A DNA stretch of 6,284 nucleotides from J089 sp964549745 (GTDB lineage Bacteria; Fidelibacterota; Marinisomatia; Marinisomatales; J089): contig CAZJWP010000117.1 in NCBI GenBank assembly GCA_964549745.1, positions 1 through 6,284 of the forward strand, written 5' to 3'. Numbering within the stretch: the stretch's first letter is position 1; every line of letters begins with the position of its first letter. The position numbers and the translations under genes were made by a program. The notes beneath the pieces are model-generated. The model searched no databases and was not told where the DNA came from. It saw only the letters and a list, made by a program, of their open reading frames with translations. Shown here in pieces: positions 1-6,019 of the stretch.

Positions 1-1068
1 ATCGATCACTACAACACCAATACAATAGATTGGAAAGGTTTTTACTGGCAAGGTGATTATACCAAAGATCGTTTTAACCTATATGGAGTTGTTGGTTTCT
101 CATCCGTGGGTTACACCTATACGGATCACTTCAGATCCCAAAGCACGGATACTCTCGGAAATCATGGTACAGAATACTTTGCGTATAACCGTGACATCTC
201 CGGGAGTCAGTACAAATTAGGGACTTCCTATCGTGTCTGGGGTAATTCCAATGTTTATGCCAACTATGCAAATGTCTATAAAATCCCCAATTTCGATGGT
301 GCAATTAATGATTACGATGGTTCCGTTTATACAGATCCAAAACTTGAACATTTTGTATCCAGAGAATATGGATTGATTGACCGCTTCGATGATGGTTACC
401 TGCGTATCAATTACTACAACACGGATTGGTTAAATCGTTCCCGTGCAATTGGTGTCCAAAATGCCGATGGTTCTGACGGGTACGTATACTTAAGCGGTAT
501 CAATGCAAAACACACCGGTATTGAAGGTGAAGCTCAGATTAGAATCAACAATATGGTTGATATCAGTGCCGCTATCTCTATTGGTAACTGGCGTTATACT
601 TCTGATCCATCCGGATTCTATAATGACTATGGCTCAGGTGGTCTCCAAAACTATACATACTATCTCAGTGGATTAAAAGTTGGTGATGAACCACAGTATA
701 AGCAAGTAATAACCCTGGGGTTACATCCAATGAAAAACCTGAGAGTTGATATTGTAAGTGATTATAATGGTAATCACTATGCCAAATGGGATCCCTTCAG
801 CAGAACAGATTCTACAGACAGAGCTCAAAGTTGGAAGATTCCTGATTACAATATCTTCAACCTGCATTTCACATACAGCATCACGAAGAATCTCCAACTT
901 TCAGGGCATTTCTTTAACCTGATGGATAAAGTCTATGTCATGGAAGCCGTGGATAACAGTTCTTATAACGCATATACTGCAGATGGTAAAAACCATAGTG
1001 CTAATGATGCAGAAGTCTTCCTGGGCTTGCCACAGAGATTCAACTTCTCATTGAGTTATGGTCTTTAA
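1..1068 (+). CDS. TonB-dependent receptor, C-terminal beta-barrel part (5' end outside window)
   Basis: Frame 1 is open from the first base to the TAA at 1066-1068, giving 355 residues of a longer protein. The first in-frame start-like codon (GTG at 106) is internal, since the 35 codons before it read as the same kind of protein. Seen: aromatic/glycine-rich alternating beta-strand sequence throughout, many Tyr and Asn, a segment reading VYANYANVYKIPNFDGA typical of the receptor barrel, the late motif HFFNLMDKVY, and an ending GLPQRFNFSLSYGL with alternating hydrophobic residues as in the last barrel strand. Members of this family take up siderophores, cobalamin, sugars or peptides across the outer membrane with energy from TonB-ExbBD; full length is usually 650-1000 residues, so the plug and TonB box lie upstream. 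The substrate cannot be told from this part. The terminal residue is Leu rather than the common Phe. One line I counted (541-600) has 23 G+C of 60, lower than the operon beyond. Confidence 0.85.
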   Translation: MDHYNTNTIDWKGFYWQGDYTKDRFNLYGVVGFSSVGYTYTDHFRSQSTDTLGNHGTEYFAYNRDISGSQYKLGTSYRVWGNSNVYANYANVYKIPNFDGAINDYDGSVYTDPKLEHFVSREYGLIDRFDDGYLRINYYNTDWLNRSRAIGVQNADGSDGYVYLSGINAKHTGIEGEAQIRINNMVDISAAISIGNWRYTSDPSGFYNDYGSGGLQNYTYYLSGLKVGDEPQYKQVITLGLHPMKNLRVDIVSDYNGNHYAKWDPFSRTDSTDRAQSWKIPDYNIFNLHFTYSITKNLQLSGHFFNLMDKVYVMEAVDNSSYNAYTADGKNHSANDAEVFLGLPQRFNFSLSYGL

Positions 1069-1086
1069 GTCCTAACCGGACCCCCC

Positions 1087-1119
1087 AAAAAAAGCCCCGG
1101 AAATTCCGGGGCTTTTTTT
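1087..1119. terminator. Bidirectional intrinsic terminator between convergent genes
   Basis: Seven A (1087-1093), then GCCCCGG (1094-1100), a 5-base AAATT turn, CCGGGGC (1106-1112), then seven T (1113-1119). The GC stem pairs perfectly and can extend into the A/T tracts, and AA/TT within the turn can also pair, leaving a very small loop. A T-tract follows the stem on either strand, so it can end both the receptor transcript, whose stop is 18 bases before it, and the minus-strand operon, whose last stop is 14 bases away on the other side. Confidence 0.93.
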
Positions 1120-1133
1120 ATTGACAAAATTTC

Positions 1134-1913
1134 TTATTTCAATCCCGGTCGAATCCGCCTTTCCAGAACACGACCGGTAGAATCTAAAACGGTCACTTTC
1201 GTTTCCATCGCATTGTAATCCCGCTCCAATTCCGTTTTCTTTAATACATGACCGGCAGCATCCCGGATGGTCATTTCGATCAAACCTTCACCGGTTCGGT
1301 AACGCAATTCACGACTTCCAACTTTGGCGGAATCGGATTGATAGTACGTGGAAACTGCCAATTGTTCTCCCGGTTTGTTACTCACTTTTGGATAGGTAAT
1401 GATATAGTAGTAGTAAAGAATATCATTCCCGTCAAGGGCCTCAATTCTTTTCGGTAAGAAACCGGTATTTAAATCCACAACCGCTCTCCAACCTTTTTTC
1501 ACCGTACTTAAGTCCGGCGCAATTAAATCAGGTTCAATTTCCGATAATTGACTGTCCTGTAAAAACCGAACCGTATATTTCCGGTAAAGACCGTCATCTT
1601 CACGACTGAGTCGATATTCGTAAACCGGCTTGCGTTGTTCATCAAAATAAATGACCCGATCCAGACGTCCTTTGCCATCAAACACGCCCTTGAAATAACG
1701 TCCTCTTTCCAGATCCAGCGGTTTCAGGGTTCCTTCCAATCGTCCCGCTACCGGATCCCACTTTGGAGCCAGATGAACCGATTTGGGTTTCCCGGTTTGA
1801 ATCACCTGGGGAATTTTTCGGCGCATTTTTTGCGGATCTTTCCCTCCGGCGGTCAGAACGGACACAGCAAGCGTAGAAAAAAACAGAAATTTTGCCAATC
1901 GCAAAATCGTCAT
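1134..1913 (-). CDS. Exported protein of unknown function with beta-hairpin repeat-like units
   Basis: 259 residues, ATG at 1913, TAA at 1134-1136. I do not recognise a named family. Residues 1-22 look like a Sec signal peptide: Arg5/Lys8, then the hydrophobic stretch FLFFSTLAVSVL, then TAGG. No lipobox cysteine is present, so a periplasmic or outer-membrane location is inferred. The mature part is basic at first (residues 25-45), then contains three similar short units of the form D-x-x-G-(R/H)-(L/V): FDGKGRLDRV near 78, RDAAGHVLKK near 217 and LDSTGRVLER near 243. Such units resemble the beta-hairpins of YD/MORN-variant repeats, but too few are present to name the fold. A tyrosine cluster (ILYYYYIITY) lies at 165-174. 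The start overlaps the stop of the PEGA gene as ATGA, so translation is probably coupled. It is the last gene of the operon, next to the terminator. Confidence 0.75.
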   Translation of the reverse strand: MTILRLAKFLFFSTLAVSVLTAGGKDPQKMRRKIPQVIQTGKPKSVHLAPKWDPVAGRLEGTLKPLDLERGRYFKGVFDGKGRLDRVIYFDEQRKPVYEYRLSREDDGLYRKYTVRFLQDSQLSEIEPDLIAPDLSTVKKGWRAVVDLNTGFLPKRIEALDGNDILYYYYIITYPKVSNKPGEQLAVSTYYQSDSAKVGSRELRYRTGEGLIEMTIRDAAGHVLKKTELERDYNAMETKVTVLDSTGRVLERRIRPGLK

Positions 1914-2350
1914 CCCATCCCCCAGAATGTAACGATCAGCGCCAGAATTAAAACAGTTACACCAATCCAGGGCGCTCCTCCGGGCATGGATCGCGCCAGA
2001 CCGGCATCCTGCATCACTTTTCGATAGTCCAGATTCACCGGGGTAATGTATCCGCGATTGACTTCTACGACTACGGTGCCTGGCATCGTATCCGGAGAGG
2101 CCAGCACAGAATCGGCGCTGTCGGACACGGCCGGGAAAAACCCGATTCGATGCTCACCCGGATTCACCATAACAATATCCGGTAACGGCGTATGCCCCAC
2201 CAGACCGCCATCCACGTACACCGGTATGTCACGTTGCGGGCAATGGATAACCAATCCGGTACGGGCGGAATCGGCGGAAATTTCCTGAGCCGGGATCATG
2301 GTAAAGCACAGAAATATCACTCCAAAAAATACGTTAGCCCTGCTGAACAT
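1910..2350 (-). CDS. PEGA-domain exported protein with C-terminal membrane anchor
   Basis: 146 residues, ATG at 2350, TGA at 1910-1912. Residues 1-21 form a signal peptide (NVFFGVIFLCFTMIPAQ, probable cleavage after Ala21). Residues about 33-72 form a single PEGA-like domain: VYVDGGLVGHTPLPDI followed by VNPGEHRIGFF, matching the family pattern of a small beta domain with 'xVDGxxxGxTPL' and 'PGxHxI'. PEGA domains are usually found on extracytoplasmic parts of surface-layer, lipoprotein or kinase proteins; their ligand is generally unknown. A short Ser/Asp-rich insertion (75-90) and a second beta-like stretch (91-108) follow. Residues about 128-144 (WIGVTVLILALIVTFWG) form one transmembrane helix, leaving almost no cytoplasmic tail. 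The first 17 bases overlap the end of dnaG, and its stop overlaps the next start by 4 bases. Co-expression with the following exported protein suggests the two act together, but that is inference. Confidence 0.8.
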   Translation of the reverse strand: MFSRANVFFGVIFLCFTMIPAQEISADSARTGLVIHCPQRDIPVYVDGGLVGHTPLPDIVMVNPGEHRIGFFPAVSDSADSVLASPDTMPGTVVVEVNRGYITPVNLDYRKVMQDAGLARSMPGGAPWIGVTVLILALIVTFWGMG

Positions 2351-4076
2351 ATTTTAACTCCTGTTGCAATTGAATAACTTCCACCACCAATTCTTCAATA
2401 TTTTCTCCGGCCGATTCCAGCTGCTTCATTTTCAATCGTCTGGAAGAGATGGCTTCTTTTATGTGATAAATTTTGAGAGAACGTAAACAATCCTTCACGG
2501 TTTGTTGCGGATCGGTAAACGGGGCCGATTCCATCAATACTGCCGCTACTTTTTCCCGGCTGTCCTTATCTTCGAACTGATCCAATAAAGCCGAAGGTTC
2601 CGGTGATTTTAGGGCCAGCGTCACCACTGTTTTGAGAACCGGATCGGGAAACTGGTCCGGCTTCACTTCTTCAATGGCCAGCAGACGCGCGTCGCTGTCA
2701 TCTCCGGTCAACACACGGATCAAATCCGCCTGTGCTTTTTCCACACCGGTAAATCCGGATTTTTCCTTCGATTTACTTTCAGGTTCCGGCCGGCGGTTTC
2801 TTCTTGACCGAATCCGGTCCAACCTCCGAAGCAGCTCCTGCTCATCCACCAACAGTTCATCCGCTAAATCACGAATAAACTCCGACCGGATAATTCCGTC
2901 ACGGATTGGCGCTGCATTCTCCAAAATGTCCTGAATAAATGAAGAACGATTGGCACCACGTAAACTGCGGGCGTCGGTTGTGTCCAGATGAAATTCCAGC
3001 AAGGGTTGCGCCTGATTCACGGCTTCCATGAAACGATCTTTTCCAACTTCGCGGACCCATTCATCCGGATCCTGGTTATCCGGGATAGACAAAATGCGCG
3101 GCTCCATTCCTTGTTGTAATAATAAATACCCGGCCCGAACCGCTGCTTTCCGACCCGGCTCATCACCGTCATAACTCACCACCACATGCGGTGTAAATTT
3201 CCGCAGTTGACCCACATGCAGCTCAGCCAGCGCCGTTCCGGAAACGGCGATTACATTGGTTATTCCCGAACCGATAAGCTGGAGATAATCCATGTAGCCT
3301 TCCACTAAAATAGCCTGATCCGCTTTTCGGATCGCATCCCGTGCGGCGTGAAGTCCGTAAAAAATTTCGCTTTTGTGATAAATCGGTGTTTCCGGTGAGT
3401 TCAGGTACTTGGCCGGATCATCGTCCAGGGCACGGCCACCAAAAGCAACCACCCGACCGGATAGATTGAAAATCGGAAACATAATCCGATTCCGGAACCG
3501 ATCGAATTGGCCTTTCTCGGTTTTGGTAAACAATCCGCTTTTCTGAATGATATCCACCGGAGTATTCTTGGTTTTGACTTTATTCAACATAAAATCCCAT
3601 GAATCGGGCGCCAGACCCAAACGGAATTCCCGGATGATTTTCTCCGAAAGACCGCGGTCCATAAGATAGGACAAAGCCTTTTTCCCGCTGTCTGAAAACA
3701 GTTTATTGCTATACAAATCAGCGGCAAAATCGTGAAGATCATAGAGTTTCGTAAACAGATCGGTCTTCTCAGGGCTCTCCTGCAAATCCAGTTCAATACC
3801 CGTCTGTTGTGCCAGTCGCTTCAACGCTTCAACAAAACTGATCTTCTCATATTCCATCAAAAACGTGATGGCATTTCCGCCGGCGCCACAGGAAAAGCAT
3901 TTGTAGATCTGCTTGCGTTGCGACACATTCAGTGACGGATGCCGATCGTTGTGAAACGGACACAAACCGATGTAATTCTGACCCTGTTTTTTAAGATTGA
4001 CATACGGCGAAATGACGGTCACAATGTCGGCCGCATCGCGGATGCGATCGATGGTATCCTGGGACACAGTTGCCAT
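2334..4076 (-). CDS. dnaG: DNA primase DnaG
   Basis: 580 residues, within the usual 570-650 range. It synthesises short RNA primers for lagging-strand and origin priming in the cytoplasm, working with the DnaB helicase. Seen in order: N-terminal CHC2 zinc finger with C39, H42, C60 and C63 (spacing C-x2-H-x17-C-x2-C); the basic core motif RFRNRIMFPI (193-202) and GRVVAFGGRAL (207-217); the YLNSPETPIYHK segment (224-235); the Toprim domain with the acidic site E259 in ILVEGYMD, D303/D305 in SYDGDEPGRKAA, and D336/D338 in DNQDPDEW, corresponding to the metal-binding acids of E. coli DnaG; an Arg/Lys-rich linker about 420-440; and a divergent C-terminal region (about 445-580) expected to contact DnaB. 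All catalytic residues are present. The ATG at 4076 shares one base with the cvpA-like stop (TGATG); its own Shine-Dalgarno is poor (GGAAGGG about 11 bases upstream), so translation likely depends on coupling. Neither rpsU nor rpoD flanks it here. Confidence 0.97.
   Translation of the reverse strand: MATVSQDTIDRIRDAADIVTVISPYVNLKKQGQNYIGLCPFHNDRHPSLNVSQRKQIYKCFSCGAGGNAITFLMEYEKISFVEALKRLAQQTGIELDLQESPEKTDLFTKLYDLHDFAADLYSNKLFSDSGKKALSYLMDRGLSEKIIREFRLGLAPDSWDFMLNKVKTKNTPVDIIQKSGLFTKTEKGQFDRFRNRIMFPIFNLSGRVVAFGGRALDDDPAKYLNSPETPIYHKSEIFYGLHAARDAIRKADQAILVEGYMDYLQLIGSGITNVIAVSGTALAELHVGQLRKFTPHVVVSYDGDEPGRKAAVRAGYLLLQQGMEPRILSIPDNQDPDEWVREVGKDRFMEAVNQAQPLLEFHLDTTDARSLRGANRSSFIQDILENAAPIRDGIIRSEFIRDLADELLVDEQELLRRLDRIRSRRNRRPEPESKSKEKSGFTGVEKAQADLIRVLTGDDSDARLLAIEEVKPDQFPDPVLKTVVTLALKSPEPSALLDQFEDKDSREKVAAVLMESAPFTDPQQTVKDCLRSLKIYHIKEAISSRRLKMKQLESAGENIEELVVEVIQLQQELKYVQQG
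2351..2362 (-). promoter_or_regulatory. Ribosome binding site of the PEGA gene, inside the dnaG 3' end
   Basis: On the minus strand, AGGAG at 2362-2358 lies 7 bases before the ATG at 2350. These bases also encode Gln-Gln-Glu-Leu in the DnaG tail, so the site is embedded in the upstream coding sequence. The strong match and ideal spacing support the chosen start and the 17-base gene overlap. Confidence 0.75.
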
Positions 4077-4597
4077 CAGATTTGTATCCCTTCCGGTCGG
4101 AGATCGTCCGGGAGTTTGAAGCGTTTTTCCAGGCCGTGCATAAATGTTTTTCGGACTTTGTACAGCGTGTTCACGATGGCGGATTCCCGACGAATGATGT
4201 GGGACCAGCGATAGGCGGAGGACACATCCAGAATCAGCGTGGCGGCTGCAATGAGAACGGCGCCTTTGAAAACGCCAATTATGGTTCCGCCGGTGCGATC
4301 AATCCAGCGCGGCCATTGATCCGCCAAATACTCAATGACGCGGAAACCCAGACGAAATGCCAGGTACAAACCCACAAATAGCAAGATTAAAAGCGAACCT
4401 GTTACCAGGTGATTATTGGCCGGAATATGCGTTGCTGCCCAGCCGGAAAAACTCCCGGATAACCAGACACTGATAAACAGCCCCAGGATCAATGCGCCAA
4501 TCTGGCTCAGTTCAGCCATGGCGCCGCGATGGAAGCCAAGATATCCGGTCCCGGCCATCAAAATCAAACTCAATACATCAATAATTGAGAGCGGCAC
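4076..4597 (-). CDS. CvpA-family inner-membrane protein
   Basis: 173 residues, starting at a GTG (4597) preceded by GGAG at 4605-4602 with 4 bases between. CvpA proteins are small inner-membrane proteins, named for colicin V production in E. coli and linked to envelope and bile tolerance; the biochemical role is not settled. Seen: four predicted membrane helices at about 4-20, 31-48, 64-84 and 107-126; the family signature GFHRGAMAEL (21-30) after the first helix; and IDRTGGTIIGVFKG (99-112) leading into the fourth helix. The last 45 residues are soluble and basic (RKTFMHGLEKRF). Ten bases separate it from the yqeY stop upstream, and it overlaps dnaG by one base downstream. Length and signatures fit well. 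The symbol is left blank because the genetic role defined in enteric bacteria may not apply. Confidence 0.88.
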   Translation of the reverse strand: MPLSIIDVLSLILMAGTGYLGFHRGAMAELSQIGALILGLFISVWLSGSFSGWAATHIPANNHLVTGSLLILLFVGLYLAFRLGFRVIEYLADQWPRWIDRTGGTIIGVFKGAVLIAAATLILDVSSAYRWSHIIRRESAIVNTLYKVRKTFMHGLEKRFKLPDDLRPEGIQI

Positions 4598-4607
4598 GGA
4601 ACTCCGG

Positions 4608-5051
4608 TCAGCTCAGGGCTTCCCGAACCAATTGACTGGCCAGTTTTCCGTCCAGGCGGCCCTGCCCTGCTGCCATGACTTTAGCCATGACCTTCCCCAT
4701 GTCCGCCAGTGAACCGGCGCCGGTTTCGGCGATAATCTTCGTCACCAGCTGACGTACCTCTTCTTCACTCATCATTTGGGGCAGGTAACTTTGGATAATT
4801 TCCAGCTCGGCATTTTCCTGAGCGGCAAGATCGGTGCGGCCGCCCTGAGTATACTGTTCGATGGAATCCTTCCGCTGCTTGACCTGTGACCGCAATACGG
4901 CCAAACATTCTTCATCGGTAAGATCATCCCGTTTTTCAATTTTTTTATCTTTCAGTGCGGAGAACACATTCCGCAACGTTGCGGCCTTCTCCTTTTCGCC
5001 CGCCTTCATGGCGGCGTACATATCGCCTTGAACTTGTGTAAAAAGACTCAC
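4608..5051 (-). CDS. yqeY: YqeY/GatB-like domain protein
   Basis: 147 residues from a GTG at 5051, matching the usual 147-150 of the family. YqeY resembles the C-terminal tRNA-contacting domain of the GatB subunit of Glu/Asp-tRNA amidotransferase and stands alone; its exact function is not established, and a tRNA-related role is only inferred. Seen: helical N-terminal part with MYAAMKAGEKEKAATLRNVFSALK (residues 11-34), VKQRKDSIEQY (57-67), the hallmark SYLPQMMSEEEV (88-99), and the conserved end DMGKVMAKVMA then GRLDGKLASQLV. The frame stays open upstream to an ATG at 5192, but that extension (Gly/Arg/Pro-rich) lies over the methyltransferase gene in another frame and lacks family similarity. 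The GTG has a good Shine-Dalgarno overlapping the upstream TAG, so the shorter start is chosen. It lies 8 bases after the methyltransferase-like gene. Confidence 0.92.
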   Translation of the reverse strand: MSLFTQVQGDMYAAMKAGEKEKAATLRNVFSALKDKKIEKRDDLTDEECLAVLRSQVKQRKDSIEQYTQGGRTDLAAQENAELEIIQSYLPQMMSEEEVRQLVTKIIAETGAGSLADMGKVMAKVMAAGQGRLDGKLASQLVREALS

Positions 5052-5055
5052 GTTT

Positions 5056-5061
5056 TCCTCT
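5056..5061 (-). promoter_or_regulatory. Ribosome binding site that fixes the yqeY GTG start
   Basis: Minus-strand AGAGGA at 5061-5056 overlaps the TAG stop of the preceding gene (5062-5060), and AGAGG sits 5 bases before the GTG at 5051. This is the reason for choosing the 147-residue product over the longer open frame from 5192. Confidence 0.7.
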
Positions 5062-5860
5062 ATGCTTGATCGATTCGTTTCATGGCTAACAGGCAGCGGT
5101 CCTGGTCCTGGTCGAACCCGATGAACCGTCGGCCCATTTTTTTTGCCACCACGCCGGTTTGTCCCGAACCCATAAATGGATCCACGACCCAATCCAGTTT
5201 GGTGGTGCTCAATTTCAGGATGCGCTCCATCACCTGTTCGGGGATCAACCGATGATCGGTTGCCCGATTCATGGCCCAGTCCACCACATCGCTCCAGAAA
5301 TTGCTACCGGGCGCATTTTCGCCGGTTCGCGGCGATGTACTTCGCTCAACGGTCCCCACCCAAAGATCGCCGCACTGATCACTCAGAAATGGTTTATCCT
5401 GTGCCTCCGGATTCGCCGGCTTTCTCCAGGTAATGCGTGTACGAATGTAAAAATCGTCAGCAACCAGTGATTGATACATCCCCGACTGCGGCCAGTTGCA
5501 AAACAGGAAAATGAAGCCGGAATCCTTGAGGACTCGCCGACATTCTTTGAGCCAGCGTTGGTGCCAGGCATACAAGTCCTGCCAGGTTGTGTCTATGCCC
5601 GATTCTTTCAAATCACGGACCGGGTTCTCCGGTGGTTTTGTTACAACCAGGTCTACACTTTTACCCGGAAGTTCCTTGAGCCCGGTCAGCACATCCACCT
5701 GATAAAGACCTTCCTTCAGTTCGTCCTGCTTGTTTTTAAGATCATCCGCCTGCTGTAACGCCGGCAGATAGCGATTTAATTCATCAATGGTCAAACCACC
5801 GACGAAGGGAAGTGATTCGGGTAAATCCCCGCCGAGCCAATCTTTTTCAAATGCGGACAT
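5060..5860 (-). CDS. Beta-class DNA amino-methyltransferase homologue with altered catalytic motif
   Basis: 266 residues, ATG at 5860, TAG at 5060-5062. The fold is that of N4-cytosine/N6-adenine DNA methyltransferases in the beta order, catalytic motif first and SAM motif last. Seen: LTGLKELPGKSVDLVVT (58-74) leading to motif IV; WLKECRRVLKDSGFIFLFCNW (103-123); ITWRKPANPEAQDKP (143-157); HRLIPEQVMERIL (203-215), a variant of the usual H-x-x-x-K-P region; and DPFMGSGQTGVVAKKMGRRFIGFD (227-250), a well-kept SAM-binding motif I plus acidic motif II. The oddity is motif IV: the expected (D/S)PPY reads K75-P-P-E78. The first 50 residues are an extra, mostly helical segment. The start has only AAGG directly against the ATG, a poor ribosome site; a GTG near residue 55 is an alternative but would leave little before motif IV. 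It heads the dnaG operon. No restriction enzyme gene is adjacent, so it is either an orphan methylase or a SAM-binding pseudo-enzyme. Confidence 0.8.
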   Translation of the reverse strand: MSAFEKDWLGGDLPESLPFVGGLTIDELNRYLPALQQADDLKNKQDELKEGLYQVDVLTGLKELPGKSVDLVVTKPPENPVRDLKESGIDTTWQDLYAWHQRWLKECRRVLKDSGFIFLFCNWPQSGMYQSLVADDFYIRTRITWRKPANPEAQDKPFLSDQCGDLWVGTVERSTSPRTGENAPGSNFWSDVVDWAMNRATDHRLIPEQVMERILKLSTTKLDWVVDPFMGSGQTGVVAKKMGRRFIGFDQDQDRCLLAMKRIDQA

Positions 5861-6019
5861 CCTTGGAATTTATCAATGAATCCGATGGGAAGGAAGCAGG
5901 GACAGGTTTGGGATAAGGTTAAGGGTGTGGTTGGGACAGACATGAATTCTTTTGCTCCTATACCCTGAATTTAGATATTGCGGGCCACAAGTATATTGGA
6001 TAGAATAATTCATTAATTC
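5861..6019. other. Divergent intergenic region, G-rich on the + strand
   Basis: These 159 bases separate the minus-strand operon from the plus-strand transposase and must hold, or lie close to, the promoters of both. From 5887 to 5940 the + strand is purine/G-rich with five GGG runs (5887, 5899, 5910, 5923, 5933) spaced 10-13 bases apart and GGGACAG occurring twice (5899-5905, 5933-5939). From 5941 rightwards it turns AT-rich. For the operon, a TATACT on the minus strand (5995-5990) is a possible -10 but has no convincing -35, so no operon promoter is called. No tRNA or known riboswitch is apparent. Confidence 0.6.
5978..6006 (+). promoter_or_regulatory. Possible sigma-70-type promoter for the transposase gene
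   Basis: TTGCGG at 5978-5983 (three of six to TTGACA) and TAGAAT at 6001-6006 (five of six to TATAAT) are separated by exactly 17 bases. Transcription would begin near 6013, only about seven bases before the ATG at 6020, which fits the absence of a Shine-Dalgarno there. The -35 match is weak, and such matches occur by chance in AT-rich DNA. Confidence 0.3.

Noticed and set aside
106..1068. GTG at 106 as the start of a 320-residue plus-strand gene
   Set aside because: The frame is open to base 1 and the upstream codons read as the same barrel protein, so this is an internal codon of a truncated gene.
1635..2027. 130-codon plus-strand frame opposite the two exported-protein genes
   Set aside because: It lies antisense over two well-supported genes, has no recognisable domain and no ribosome site, and fits chance opening opposite coding DNA.
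4070..4381. 103-codon plus-strand frame opposite the CvpA-family gene
   Set aside because: Antisense shadow of a gene with clear family signatures; its product has no recognisable features.
5052..5192. In-frame upstream extension of the YqeY protein to an ATG at 5192 (194 residues in all)
   Set aside because: The added 47 residues are Gly/Arg/Pro-rich, overlap the methyltransferase-like gene out of frame and have no place in a family of about 148 residues. The GTG at 5051 has a proper Shine-Dalgarno.
5990..5995. Minus-strand TATACT as the -10 of the operon promoter
   Set aside because: The hexamer matches five of six, but no acceptable -35 lies 16-18 bases upstream, so it is only mentioned and not called.
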